Shown here in pieces: positions 1 to 10,244 of a stretch of 39,804 bases of DNA. Source of the stretch: Acidobacteriota bacterium. Its GTDB lineage: Bacteria; Acidobacteriota; Terriglobia; Bryobacterales; Bryobacteraceae. Below the pieces are notes generated by a model. It saw only the letters and a list, made by a program, of their open reading frames with translations, searched no databases and was not told the origin of the DNA. The stretch's first letter is position 1; each line of letters opens with the position of its first letter. The stretch covers positions 1 to 39,804 of the forward strand of contig JACOTZ010000417.1 of NCBI GenBank assembly GCA_016178155.1, read 5' to 3'. The translations under genes were made by a program, and so were the position numbers.

Positions 1-1707
1 GCCGTGCCGCGGTGCACCGCCTCCGGCGAATACGTCGGCCACATTGGGTCCATTATTGATATCACCGAACGCCGCGAATCACAGGACCGGCTCAAGTTGC
101 TCGAGTCGGTGGTGGTCAAAGCGAAGGAAGGCATTCTCATCCTCGATCCGGAGCCGCAATCGGCCGAGGGTCCCGCCATCCGCTACGCCAACGAAGCCTT
201 TTGCCGCATGACCGGCTATACACCCGAAGAGATCTTCGGGCGGGCACCCGCGTTTCTCTTGGGCGAGGGCTTTCACACCGCGGCGAGCGAGGACTCCCGC
301 TCACCGACGGATGCGGGCACACTCGACAGCAGCGAGGTGTTATACCGCCGCAAGGACGGGTCGGCGTTCTGCGCCGCAGTGGACACAATCCCGGTGCGGA
401 CGGATATCGGCCGGCTTTCCCATACCATCGTCTACATCCGCGACATCAGTGAGCGCGTCCGCGCCGAGCATGAGATCCAAAAATATACGGGCGAACTGGC
501 GCGGAAGAACATCGAGCTGGAGCATGCCTTGCAGGCGGCACGCGAGGCCACCGAGCTGAAAAGCCGGTTTCTCGCAAACATGAGCCACGAGATTCGCACC
601 CCCATGAACGGCATCGTCGGGATGATCGACCTGCTGCTGGACACTCCCCTCGCCGCCGAGCAACGCGAGTATGCGCAGACCATAAAACACTCGGCCGACG
701 CACTCCTCGTCATCATCAACGACATTCTCGATCTGTCCCGCATCGAGGCCGGCAAACTGGAACTCGAGCAGGTCTCGTTCCCGCTGCGCGGCACCATCTC
801 CGAATGTGTGTCTCTGATCGGTCTGAAAGCAGCCGGTAAGGGGCTCGAGATGAACTGCTCGCTGGACACGAGCCTGCCCGACCACGTCCACGGGGATCCC
901 TCCCGGCTGCGGCAGATCATCATGAATCTGGCGGGCAATGCCGTCAAATTCACCGAAAGTGGCGGCGTTGCGGTCCGGGCGCAGCGCCTGCGGGAGGAAA
1001 CCGGGCACGTGTGGATGCGACTCGAAGTTGCAGATACCGGGATCGGACTCGCCCGCGAGCAGTGGCCGAAGTTGTTCCATCGCTTTTCCCAGGCGGATAA
1101 CTCTAGCACCCGCCGCTATGGCGGCAGTGGGCTGGGACTCGCGATCTCGCAGCAGCTTGTACAACTCATGGGCGGCGAAATCGGCTTCGAGAGTGAGGCC
1201 GGCCGTGGGAGTACATTCTGGTTCACGGTCCCCTTCGCTCTCGGACCGTCCGGCCCTGCACGCAAAACCGAACCCGAACCTGCGCGGAAACTGGCGGAAG
1301 ACAACATTCGCGTCCTGCTCGCCGAGGACAACGAAGTGAATCGCCGCGTGGCGGTGCGCGCGCTGGAACAGGCCGGTTGGCAGGTGGATACAGCCTGCAA
1401 CGGCAGGGTGGCCGTGGAGGCGATGGGACGGGGGGCCTACGATGTCGTGCTCATGGATATCCAAATGCCGGACATGGACGGTTTCGAGGCCACCGCACGC
1501 ATCCGCTCACTCGAAGGTACCGCCCGGCGAACGCCCATAATCGCCATGACGGCAAATGCCATGAGCGGCGACCGTGAGCGCTGCCTCCAGGCCGGCATGG
1601 ACGATTATCTCAGCAAACCAGTCCGCCCCGATCAGCTCCGCCGCGCCGTGATTCACTGGACCAGCGGCCCACGCCGGCCGCCGGCCAGGCTCTCGGCAAT
1701 AGTTTGA
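1..1707 (+). CDS. Hybrid sensor histidine kinase/response regulator (PAS-HisKA-HATPase-REC), 5' end truncated by window
   Basis: Frame open from the window edge; PAS/PAC-like segment, HisKA motif [19 protein letters not shown], HATPase motifs ([30 protein letters not shown]), C-terminal receiver [14 protein letters not shown]...[13 protein letters not shown]...KP. Confidence 0.95.
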   Translation, partial: AVPRCTASGEYVGHIGSIIDITERRESQDRLKLLESVVVKAKEGILILDPEPQSAEGPAIRYANEAFCRMTGYTPEEIFGRAPAFLLGEGFHTAASEDSRSPTDAGTLDSSEVLYRRKDGSAFCAAVDTIPVRTDIGRLSHTIVYIRDISERVRAEHEIQKYTGELARKNIELEHALQAAREATELKSRFLANMSHEIRTPMNGIVGMIDLLLDTPLAAEQREYAQTIKHSADALLVIINDILDLSRIEAGKLELEQVSFPLRGTISECVSLIGLKAAGKGLEMNCSLDTSLPDHVHGDPSRLRQIIMNLAGNAVKFTESGGVAVRAQRLREETGHVWMRLEVADTGIGLAREQWPKLFHRFSQADNSSTRRYGGSGLGLAISQQLVQLMGGEIGFESEAGRGSTFWFTVPFALGPSGPARKTEPEPARKLAEDNIRVLLAEDNEVNRRVAVRALEQAGWQVDTACNGRVAVEAMGRGAYDVVLMDIQMPDMDGFEATARIRSLEGTARRTPIIAMTANAMSGDRERCLQAGMDDYLSKPVRPDQLRRAVIHWTSGPRRPPARLSAIV

Positions 1708-1904
1708 CCTGCCGTCTGACCTATTCCACTATTTTTAATCAGTTGTGGGTAGATCTTAAAGTAGTTTGTCGCATCTGCCGCCGTCGTGTCCCCTGCCCCG
1801 CGGACAGGCGCACGGCGTAATCCGAACCACCTCTGGCGGATCCTTGGGGGCGCCCAGCCCCCTGAGCCGCCTCTTATGCAGACGCGCAAGCGAAAATACA
1901 GAGC

Positions 1905-2834
1905 CTACTTCCGCCCAGTCGCACACGAGGCTGCGAGATGCCGAATGTTCGTCACGTCAAAAACATCGGCCCGCCTGGTGCCACTGAGCGTAACCCGGTG
2001 ACCAACGTGTTTGGCCAGAGCCGGCTCCCCGCGCACAGTAGTCTTGGTGCCGGCCTCATCAGTGATCGCATAAGCGTCTCCATCACGGCTGAGACATCCC
2101 GTGAGCGTGGCCTGCTCGCCCGCTTCAGCTCCCCGGGCTCGACGGCCCTCTTTACCCTCTTCAGTACGGGAGTAGCGGCTGAGCGCGGCAATCAGTCCTG
2201 CAGCCGACGCGGGCGGCTGAACGGAGCCGGTAAGGACTTCTTTGTTTGTCAGACGCTTTCCATAGAGCTCCTGGTTTTCATCCAGGTCATTGCGCAGCGT
2301 TCCGCCCCCGACCGTAAGCCCCGCGAAGGCGCCCCGCGAGCGCGACCAGGACAGAATCCCCGCGTGTAGCTGGGCGTCCGTCTGTGCTGTCGCGGACCGG
2401 CCCACAGGCCCCCCGGCTATCCCGGCGGAAGCGTCAAGCGTGAATTTGCTTTCCAATAACTTCCGCATACCGCGGTCGTTCATTACCAGCATGAAAATAT
2501 CGGTTTCAGCGCCGCCGATCTGGAGGCCGATACTGCCGCCTTCCATGCGCACTGCTGCCGGCGCGCCCCAGCCGGTACCGGCGGCGTTACGGCAAATCGC
2601 GAACCCACGGCCGTACTGTCCGCCGAGAAAGAATCCCCCTTTTTTCGCGCCCGGAATGATGACCGCGCAATGAGCCTTCTCCAGCAGATCCCGCGGGATC
2701 CCCTTATCTTCCGCCGACAGCAGCTCATTCAGCACGGCAGTCGCCTCCTGCAGCCGCTCATTCGCGTTCGCAGCCCGAGCTGGGTTGAAGCCAAGCAGGA
2801 ACGGAGCCGTCAGGAGAAATTTCCATACATGCAT
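1905..2834 (-). CDS. SYLF/YSC84 lipid-binding domain protein with extra C-terminal domain
   Basis: AHCAVIIPGAKKGGFFLGGQYGRGFAICR...GGAETDIFMLVMNDRGMRKLL...SRSRGAFAGLTVGGGTLRND; signal peptide MHVWKFLLTAPFLLGF; ATG at 2834 preceded by AGGAGG (2841-2846 on - strand). Confidence 0.9.
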   Translation of the reverse strand: MHVWKFLLTAPFLLGFNPARAANANERLQEATAVLNELLSAEDKGIPRDLLEKAHCAVIIPGAKKGGFFLGGQYGRGFAICRNAAGTGWGAPAAVRMEGGSIGLQIGGAETDIFMLVMNDRGMRKLLESKFTLDASAGIAGGPVGRSATAQTDAQLHAGILSWSRSRGAFAGLTVGGGTLRNDLDENQELYGKRLTNKEVLTGSVQPPASAAGLIAALSRYSRTEEGKEGRRARGAEAGEQATLTGCLSRDGDAYAITDEAGTKTTVRGEPALAKHVGHRVTLSGTRRADVFDVTNIRHLAASCATGRK

Positions 2835-3071
2835 ACAATACCTCCTAGGTTTGTGCCGATGTCCGTGAAGGCACAACATCATTGGACGCCGGAGTCCCCG
2901 CTACGTGACATTCAACCTGCGCGCGGCTTACCATGCCTGCAACCGTTACGCGGCCCAGGAAGAGAGGAAGGGGAGCACATTCATGGTCCTCCAATTAATG
3001 AAATGCGTTGTTGACCGGTTTTTCAACAGCTTTCGATCCAGCTTCGGAACAACCCGAATTCGGTGTTCGGC

Positions 3072-4088
3072 TCAGGGCCGGTCCTGCGAGTTCCCCGTGC
3101 AACACTCCGGAGCACAGACGTCCGGCACGGGTCCATGATCCCCCAAGGCGAGCCTGGGCGCGGCCGGATCGACGCGCTCGACGATAAGCTGCCGGATCAT
3201 CTCGACGAAAACCGCATGAGTTCCCGGGGTGCGCGCACGCAGCATGTTCAACCCGAGTTGGCGGGATAACTGCTGCGCCTCAGTGTCGAGGTCGTAGACC
3301 ACCTCGATGTGATCGGAGAGGAAACCGATCGGCGCCACAACCACGTCGCGGCAATCCTCCACGGCGAGCGTGCGCAGGTGATCGAGAATATCGGGCTCGA
3401 GCCAAGGCTGCCCTGGCCGCCCGCTGCGGCTCTGGTAGACAAGAACGTGCGCGGGGTGTCCGGCGCTCTCCGATACCAGCCTGCAAGCCTCGCGCAACTG
3501 CTGCTCGTACGGGCTCGCGGCCGCTGCTTCAACCGGCACGCTGTGCGCGGTGAAAGTGAGGGACGCGCCGGAGCGCCGCCCGGTAGGCACGGCATCGAGC
3601 GCCTCTTTCACCCCGTCCGCCCATGCTTCGATAAACCCTGGATGGTTGTAAAAAGCGCGCAGCTTCTCCACCTGGAGTGCGCCCGCGCCGGCTCGCCCGC
3701 GAGCGCGTTCAATGTCCTCGCGGTATTGCCGGCACCCCGAGTACGACCCGAACGCCGAGGTCACGAACGCGAGCGCACGCTGTACTTCGTCGCGCGCCAT
3801 CTCGCGCAACGTGTCATCGAGGAACGGATGCCAATTGCGATTGCCAAAATAGACCGGCAGGTCCGGACCGCTCTCCTGAAGCCGCGCGCGCAACGCTGCC
3901 GCGAGCGCGCGATTCTGCTGGTTGATCGGACTCGCCCCCCCGAAATGGCGGTAATGTTCCGCGACCTCGAGCAGCCGCTCCCGCGGAACTCGCCGGCCGC
4001 GCGTCACGTGCTCCAGAAACGGCATCACCTCTTCGGGCTTCTCCGGCCCGCCGAAGGACACGATCACGACGGCCTGGTATGGCTGCAT
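3072..4088 (-). CDS. hemH: Ferrochelatase
   Basis: VVIVSFGGPEKPEEVMPFLEHVTRGR, YFGNRNWHPFLDDTL, FTAHSVP, VLVYQSRSGRPGQPWLEPDI, PIGFLSDHIEVVYDLDTEA. Confidence 0.95.
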   Translation of the reverse strand: MQPYQAVVIVSFGGPEKPEEVMPFLEHVTRGRRVPRERLLEVAEHYRHFGGASPINQQNRALAAALRARLQESGPDLPVYFGNRNWHPFLDDTLREMARDEVQRALAFVTSAFGSYSGCRQYREDIERARGRAGAGALQVEKLRAFYNHPGFIEAWADGVKEALDAVPTGRRSGASLTFTAHSVPVEAAAASPYEQQLREACRLVSESAGHPAHVLVYQSRSGRPGQPWLEPDILDHLRTLAVEDCRDVVVAPIGFLSDHIEVVYDLDTEAQQLSRQLGLNMLRARTPGTHAVFVEMIRQLIVERVDPAAPRLALGDHGPVPDVCAPECCTGNSQDRP

Positions 4089-4173
4089 GCAACTCCATTA
4101 TCAAATTCCGACGATCTTGGACATGCCGCCGCTGTATTTGCACCCGAGGACGACGTGGGATGGAAACACGGGT

Positions 4174-5388
4174 TTACCGCGTCTTCCAGAACTGCCGCAG
4201 GCTCTCGGCCGGGGGCAGCGGCAGACGTGCTTCGACCGGTAGAAGCGCCGGGAATCGCTTGTGTGGCTCTGTCTGATACCAGTAACCCACCGATGAATAA
4301 TCGTTGGCGTGGACGTTCGCGTGACCGTGCTCGATGGTGACCCGGATCGATTTCGTGAACATGACGGGATCCTCGACGTGGTAACGGAACATGGTCCATT
4401 TGCCGGAGTAGGAATCGGGACCCTCGGTCGCGCCCGCGAGGGAGATCCCGTGATAGCCGGCGGAGTAGAAGCCGCTCGGAAAACCCCAGGCGGCGCAGAA
4501 GTAATCCTCCGTGCCGGTGCCGACCAGGGAAGGCGCGGCCTCTCCGTCGATGTACATCATGTCGTCGCCCTCGCCGAACCAGGTGAAATTCGGGATCGGG
4601 TTGATGTGATCGACCGAAACGTTGCATCCGACGTAATGGCCCCGGCCCTCAGCCTCGAAGATCAGGTAATTCTGCTTGCCATCAAGGTTCACCAGGTCGT
4701 TGCTTTTGCGGAAGTTCCAATCGGGCTGCGAAAGACTGGCGGCCGCGCGGGTCGGATGTTCGCGGCGCCACATCGCGTGGAAGCGGAGCGCCTCGCGCGG
4801 CAGCGAGTCGTACTCCTCGTAATCGACGTAGAAGTAGAACGCGTTGACCGGCTGCTGGCCCTGGTTCTCGACGGTGAACCGCGCCCCGTTTGCAAACGGC
4901 ATCGGAAACCAGCAGTTCATCGCGGCGCGGTTCTGGCGTTCGGGGTTGCCGCCGGTGACCATGTTGAGCGGAACGGACCAGTAGTTCGACACGCGTCCGT
5001 GGCCGACGCCGAAGAAGTCGCCAACCGGCGTCTCAATGCTCGGCGCCGGCTCGCCGTCCCAATACGCGCGGAGCACGAGCCGCCGCAGATAATCGGGCTC
5101 GTTGGAAGCGATCGTGATCCAGACATGCCGGATGCAGCCGGCCCCGCGCAGTTCGGCGAACGTGGCCGTTTGGCCCGCGGCGATCTGGAGGCGGTCGGCG
5201 TTCTTACCGGAGCGGTCCCAGCTCGATTCGCGCCGCCGGCGGCCCGAGCGGGCGAGGAAAAGATTGCCGAGGCCCGACGGGTTCCCTCCGGCAGTGCGTG
5301 CGGGCGGCTGCGCGGCGGCAGCGGAAGCGAAGGTGCCCCAGCCAAGAAGGCGGGCGAAGAAACTGCGGCGCTCGTTGATCATGCTCAT
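4174..5388 (-). CDS. DUF2961 (GH172-type) protein
   Basis: AGCIRHVWITIASNEPDYLRRLVLRAYWDGEPAPSIETPVGDFFGVGHG...GTGTEDYFCAAWGFPSGFYSAGYHG; start chosen at MINERRSFFARLLGW. Confidence 0.85.
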   Translation of the reverse strand: MSMINERRSFFARLLGWGTFASAAAAQPPARTAGGNPSGLGNLFLARSGRRRRESSWDRSGKNADRLQIAAGQTATFAELRGAGCIRHVWITIASNEPDYLRRLVLRAYWDGEPAPSIETPVGDFFGVGHGRVSNYWSVPLNMVTGGNPERQNRAAMNCWFPMPFANGARFTVENQGQQPVNAFYFYVDYEEYDSLPREALRFHAMWRREHPTRAAASLSQPDWNFRKSNDLVNLDGKQNYLIFEAEGRGHYVGCNVSVDHINPIPNFTWFGEGDDMMYIDGEAAPSLVGTGTEDYFCAAWGFPSGFYSAGYHGISLAGATEGPDSYSGKWTMFRYHVEDPVMFTKSIRVTIEHGHANVHANDYSSVGYWYQTEPHKRFPALLPVEARLPLPPAESLRQFWKTR

Positions 5389-5723
5389 GGATACTTGGTT
5401 ATCACGACTGCCTGGGCCGGTGGGCAGGCCGCCGCCGTGCCTGACGCGTCGCCGCGGCTGCTTTCCCCGCTTATCCGCGACGAACGTTTGACCGGTGCTT
5501 CGGATCGCCGGCAGCGAGCTCACTGCGGCATGTCGGGTGTCGAGCACGCCAAGGCTGGCCTCAGCGCGGACGTGACCTCTGCCAGGTAACTCCAGAAACA
5601 CGTTAAAGATAGCAGCGCACCGTTTGATTCCGGCGGAGTTGCCTTGCTATCGTGGAAGCAGACCGCCGACCGGCGGGTCCTGCTGATCATTCAGATTGCG
5701 TCCTTACGGAGGATTTCACCCAA

Positions 5724-8204
5724 ATGGACTACAGTATCCGGACCGAGGTTCGGAAAGCCGCGCCGCTCCCCGGTCAACGCCCGCGCCGCTGGGCCTCGGG
5801 CGTTTGCCGCATGGCGCCGTGGATGATTCTGGCGCTATTCTGCTGGCCCGCGTTCGCGCAACAGCCGCACGCGGGCGGCGAGGCGAGCTTGGTTCTTCCC
5901 GACCTCGATCAGGGCGACTTCTTCGGCATGACCGGCCGCGGGCTGCTGCTCGGCGGGCTGGTGGTGCCCTTCCTTGGACTGGTCTTCGGCTTGTGGATGT
6001 ACAAGCATCTGCAGAACCTACCTGTTCATGCCGCCATGCTCGAGATCTCGGAACTGATCTATGAAACCTGTAAGACCTACCTGATCACGCAGGGCAAGTT
6101 TCTGATGATCCTCGAGATCTTCATCGGCTCGATCATCGTCTTTTATTTCGGTTTCCTCCAGCACTTCGATGCCATGAAGGTCTTGATCATCCTGGCTTTC
6201 AGCGTTGTCGGCATTGCGGGCAGCTATAGCGTCGCCTGGTTCGGCATCCGCGTCAACACCTTCGCCAACTCACGCACCGCGTTCGCCAGCCTCACCGGCA
6301 GGCCGTTCCCCTGTTACGCCATCCCGCTGCAGGCGGGCATGAGCATCGGCATGCTGCTGATCAGCGTGGAGCTGATCATCATGCTCGCAATCCTGCTGTT
6401 CATTCCCGGCGATTACGCCGGGCCGTGCTTCATCGGCTTTGCCATCGGCGAGTCGCTGGGAGCGGCGGCGCTACGCGTGGCCGGCGGCATCTTCACCAAG
6501 ATCGCCGATATCGGCGCCGACCTGATGAAGATCGTCTTCAAAATCAAGGAAGACGACGCGCGCAACCCCGGCGTCATTGCCGACTGCACGGGCGACAATG
6601 CGGGCGATTCGGTCGGTCCCAGCGCCGACGGGTTCGAGACCTACGGCGTCACCGGCGTAGCGCTCATCTCGTTTATCCTGCTGGCGGTGAGGGAACCGGC
6701 CGTCAAGGTCGAGCTGCTGGTCTGGATCTTCGTCATGCGCGTGATGATGGTGATCGCCTCCGGTCTCTCGTACTTCATCAACGACGCGATCGCGCGCGCC
6801 CGCTTCGCCAACGCCGCCCGCATGAACTTTGAGGCGCCGCTCACGTTTCTGGTGTGGCTGACCTCGCTGGTATCGATCGCGCTGACATACCTGGTTTCCT
6901 TCCTGCTGATTCCGGATCTGGGCGGCGACGCAACGCTTTGGTGGAAGCTCTCGACCGTGATCACCTGCGGCACCCTCGCCGGCGCCATTATTCCGGAGCT
7001 CGTGAAGGTATTCACTTCCACCCAGTCGGCGCACGTGCGCGAGGTGGTCACTTCCGCCCGGGAGGGGGGAGCGTCGCTCGGTATCCTCTCCGGCTTCGTA
7101 GCGGGCAACTTCAGCGCTTACTGGCTCGGCCTTGCCATCCTCGTTCTGATGGCCATCGCGTTCGGTGTCAGCACCCTGGGCCTGGCGAGCCTGATGTTGG
7201 CGCCCGCGGTCTTCGCCTTCGGCCTTGTGGCCTTCGGCTTCCTGGGCATGGGCCCGGTCACCATCGCCGTCGACTCTTATGGCCCGGTCACGGACAACGC
7301 GCAGTCGGTCTATGAGCTCTCGACCATCGAGCAGGCGCCGAACGTGCATGAGGAAGTCAGGCAGCACTTCGGATTCGATCCGCAGTTTGAACTTGCCAAG
7401 CAGAACCTGGAGGAGAACGACGGGGCGGGCAACACCTTCAAGGCCACCGCGAAGCCGGTGCTGATCGGCACCGCGGTGGTCGGCGCCACCACCATGATTT
7501 TTTCGATTATCGTCGCGCTGACGAACGGACTACAGCCCGAGCTGCTCTCCAACCTCTCGATTCTGCACCCGCCGTTCCTGCTCGGCCTGATTATGGGCGG
7601 CGCGATGATCTATTGGTTCACGGGAGCGTCGATGCAAGCCGTCACCACCGGAGCATATCGCGCCGTGGAGTTTATCAAGGCCAATATCAAGCTGGAAGGC
7701 ACCACCAAAGCGTCCGTGAAGGACTCGAAAAGAGTGGTCGAGATCTGCACGCAGTACGCACAGAAGGGCATGTTCAACATCTTTCTGACGGTGTTCTTCG
7801 CCACGCTCGCCTTCGCCTTTGTGGAGCCGTATTTTTTCATCGGATATCTGATATCGATCGCGCTGTTCGGGCTGTTCCAGGCCATTTTCATGGCCAACGC
7901 CGGCGGCGCCTGGGACAACGCGAAGAAGATTGTCGAGACCGAACTGAAACAGAAGGGCTCGGATCTGCACGCCGCCACCGTGATCGGCGATACGGTGGGC
8001 GATCCGTTCAAGGACACCTCGTCGGTTGCCATGAACCCGATCATCAAGTTCACCACGCTGTTTGGACTACTGGCGGTGCAGCTGGCCGTGTCATTGACAC
8101 ACGAGCAGGGCGCGGCTTTCACTGGCGGTCTCGCCGCGGTGTTCCTCGCCGTTTCATTGTTCTTCGTCTGGCGCTCTTTCTACGGCATGCGTATCGAGGG
8201 GTAG
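5724..8204 (+). CDS. hppA: Membrane-bound ion-translocating pyrophosphatase (divergent)
   Basis: Many TM segments; EDDARNPGVIADCTGDNAGDSVGPSADGFETYG; GNTFKATAKPV; VIGDTVGDPFKDTSSVAMNPIIKF; ATG at 5724 with ACGGAGGA upstream. Confidence 0.93.
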   Translation: MDYSIRTEVRKAAPLPGQRPRRWASGVCRMAPWMILALFCWPAFAQQPHAGGEASLVLPDLDQGDFFGMTGRGLLLGGLVVPFLGLVFGLWMYKHLQNLPVHAAMLEISELIYETCKTYLITQGKFLMILEIFIGSIIVFYFGFLQHFDAMKVLIILAFSVVGIAGSYSVAWFGIRVNTFANSRTAFASLTGRPFPCYAIPLQAGMSIGMLLISVELIIMLAILLFIPGDYAGPCFIGFAIGESLGAAALRVAGGIFTKIADIGADLMKIVFKIKEDDARNPGVIADCTGDNAGDSVGPSADGFETYGVTGVALISFILLAVREPAVKVELLVWIFVMRVMMVIASGLSYFINDAIARARFANAARMNFEAPLTFLVWLTSLVSIALTYLVSFLLIPDLGGDATLWWKLSTVITCGTLAGAIIPELVKVFTSTQSAHVREVVTSAREGGASLGILSGFVAGNFSAYWLGLAILVLMAIAFGVSTLGLASLMLAPAVFAFGLVAFGFLGMGPVTIAVDSYGPVTDNAQSVYELSTIEQAPNVHEEVRQHFGFDPQFELAKQNLEENDGAGNTFKATAKPVLIGTAVVGATTMIFSIIVALTNGLQPELLSNLSILHPPFLLGLIMGGAMIYWFTGASMQAVTTGAYRAVEFIKANIKLEGTTKASVKDSKRVVEICTQYAQKGMFNIFLTVFFATLAFAFVEPYFFIGYLISIALFGLFQAIFMANAGGAWDNAKKIVETELKQKGSDLHAATVIGDTVGDPFKDTSSVAMNPIIKFTTLFGLLAVQLAVSLTHEQGAAFTGGLAAVFLAVSLFFVWRSFYGMRIEG

Positions 8205-8237
8205 AGCGGCGGCTCAATGCCGCAGCTCTACCCCTCG
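8195..8237 (+). terminator. Stem-loop overlapping the hppA stop codon; possible terminator between convergent genes
   Basis: CGAGGGGTAGAGC-g-GCGGC-TCAAT-GCCGC-a-GCTCTACCCCTCG: 13 + 5 bp arms, one G.A mismatch, 5-nt loop; no clear U-run. Confidence 0.6.
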
Positions 8238-8340
8238 GTTCCCGCCCCGGAGCATTGTCGAGTCGGCCCCGGGGCACGATCCTGGCGTGCCTGCCGGCGG
8301 CGGGGCACCGTGCGCGGTCAGAAATGACGAGCAACAAAGG

Positions 8341-10131
8341 CTACCGCAATTTTTCGTTCAGCGCACGGATGTGCCCAACGTCGAACTTAGGTTTGCGGTC
8401 AAACGTCAGCAGGCCGTTTACCTCCTGCTCGACGTCTGTGAGCTGGGTGTAGCAGATGCCGATGAAAGCGGGCGTGGAGGCGATCGCTTCATATAGACCG
8501 GTAAGACGTTTGAGGGCGGCGTCCTGCGTTTTCTCGACACCTGAGTAGCCCCACGATTCCGCGGGCACCTTCGCGCCGGCCGGTATGTATGCTATGCCGC
8601 CGAATTCGGACAGGTAGAAAGGGGTGCCGTTGTAGGCGTAGCCCGGGATCAGCGACAAGCGCGATACATTCGGCACGGGCGCGCCCGGCCTGCCGAGATC
8701 CTTGTACTTGCTCTCGAGCAGATCGCCGCGGGCGATGTAATCGTGCGTCGCGAACAAATCGGTCATGTCGGTGTGCTCCCAGCCGTCGTTGTCGATCACG
8801 AGGCGCACCGGATCGAGCGACTTGGTCAACGTGTAGAGCGCCTTCAGGTGCGCCTGCTGGCGCGGCTCGCGCAGGTTGGGCGTGCCCCAACTCTCGTTGA
8901 TCGGCACCCACATGATGATCGACGGGTGATTGTAGTCCCGATTCAGGGCCTCGATCCACTCGCGGGTGAATCGCTCCACGTAGCCCTCATCGTACAAGTA
9001 GGCATTCGCCATCTCGCTCGAGACCAGGAAGCCCATCTTGTCCGCCCAGTAGAGAAAGCGCGGGTCTTCGAGCTTCTGGTGCTTGCGAGCGCCGTTGAAG
9101 CCCATCTCTTTCGCCAGCCGGATATCGTACTGGATGGCGTCATCCGAGGGCGGCGTGAGCGTGCTTTCAGGCCAGTAGCCCTGGTCGAGCACGAACTTCA
9201 GATACACGGGACGGCCGTTGATTGCCACGCGCCCGCCCTCGACCGCAATCGAGCGAAAGCCGAAGTAGGAGTGCACGCGATCAAGGACGCGCCCGCCGCT
9301 GCGCAGCTCGAAGATCACGTCGTAGAGGTTGGGCGTCTGGATCGACCACAGTTTGGCATTGCGCACGAACGCCGACGCCGTGGCGCGGGTGCCGTCGTTT
9401 ACGCTCATGGCGCCGGCGACAACGTTGCTGCCGGATCGGATGGTGGCGTGAAACTCGCTGTCCTCCCGCGGTCGCTGGATATCGGCCTCGAAACGGACGC
9501 TGCCGTCGTTCATAGGCGTAACGCGCACGCGTTCGAGGTAGCTTTCGCCCGTGGCTTCGAGCCACACCGGCTGCCAGATGCCGGTCGTTCGGGTATAGAA
9601 GATGCCGCGCGACTTCGGCTCCCAGTACTGCTTGCCGCGCGGGATGTAGCGGTCGGTCGGCGGGTCCTCGGCTCGAACGGTAATGATATTCGCGCCCGCC
9701 TTCAGCAGCGGGGTGATATCGGAGCGAAAAGGAACGTGCCCGCCCTCATGTGCTCCCGCCATGCGGCCGTTGACCCAGACCTGGGCGCGGTAATCAACGG
9801 CGCCGAAGTGCAGGAGCACGCGCCGCCCTTTCCACGCGCCGGGAATATCGATCGCGCGCTGGTACCACACCCAGGGGTGGAAGGAGGTGTCCCCGATGCC
9901 GCTTTTCGCGCTCTCGAAACAGAAGGGTACGAGAATGTTGCGGGAAAATTTCCTCGTTCCCGTGAACCAGCCCTCTTCGATTCCCGCATTCCCGTCGTCA
10001 AATTCGAAATCCCAGCGGCCGTTCAGGTTGAGCCACTGCTCGCGCTGGAACTGCGGCTGCGGGTACTCGGAACGAGGAATCTCCTGGGCGGCGAGCGACA
10101 GCGCCGCGGCGAGAGTGATCAGCCAACGCAT
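8341..10131 (-). CDS. Glycoside hydrolase family 2 (beta-galactosidase/beta-glucuronidase-like)
   Basis: LNLNGRWDFEFDDG..., HPWVWYQRAIDIP, LLHFGAVDYRAQVWVNGRMAGAHEGGHVPF, NYNHPSIIMWVPINESWG-type catalytic acid region, FYLSEFGG. Confidence 0.92.
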   Translation of the reverse strand: MRWLITLAAALSLAAQEIPRSEYPQPQFQREQWLNLNGRWDFEFDDGNAGIEEGWFTGTRKFSRNILVPFCFESAKSGIGDTSFHPWVWYQRAIDIPGAWKGRRVLLHFGAVDYRAQVWVNGRMAGAHEGGHVPFRSDITPLLKAGANIITVRAEDPPTDRYIPRGKQYWEPKSRGIFYTRTTGIWQPVWLEATGESYLERVRVTPMNDGSVRFEADIQRPREDSEFHATIRSGSNVVAGAMSVNDGTRATASAFVRNAKLWSIQTPNLYDVIFELRSGGRVLDRVHSYFGFRSIAVEGGRVAINGRPVYLKFVLDQGYWPESTLTPPSDDAIQYDIRLAKEMGFNGARKHQKLEDPRFLYWADKMGFLVSSEMANAYLYDEGYVERFTREWIEALNRDYNHPSIIMWVPINESWGTPNLREPRQQAHLKALYTLTKSLDPVRLVIDNDGWEHTDMTDLFATHDYIARGDLLESKYKDLGRPGAPVPNVSRLSLIPGYAYNGTPFYLSEFGGIAYIPAGAKVPAESWGYSGVEKTQDAALKRLTGLYEAIASTPAFIGICYTQLTDVEQEVNGLLTFDRKPKFDVGHIRALNEKLR

Positions 10132-10244
10132 GCGGCGATTGTATCGCGCCGCCGCCTTGTCATCCGCGCCGGATTTTCGCCCGGCCGGCGCCGGTCCCCA
10201 CGGCGATGCGTGCGCCCCCGAGGATATGCTTGACTGTAAGAGTT

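Noticed and set aside
340-1464. 374-aa minus-strand ORF opposite the histidine kinase
   Set aside because: Shadow ORF from high GC codon bias; the + strand encodes clear kinase motifs and this frame shows no recognisable family.
1840-1870. GGGGGC-GCCCA-GCCCCC hairpin downstream of the SYLF gene
   Set aside because: Only 6 bp in a GC-rich background and no T-run; not distinguishable from chance.
3009-3032. GTTGTTGA-CCGGTTTT-TCAACAGC hairpin between hemH and the SYLF gene
   Set aside because: Short 8-bp stem with a wobble pair; plausible but too weak to claim as a terminator or regulator.
4309-5589. 426-aa plus-strand ORF
   Set aside because: Antisense to the DUF2961 gene; no domain recognised, typical GC-rich shadow ORF.
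8743-10233. 496-aa plus-strand ORF
   Set aside because: Antisense to the GH2 gene, with composition dominated by Arg/Val/Asp patterns typical of shadow frames.
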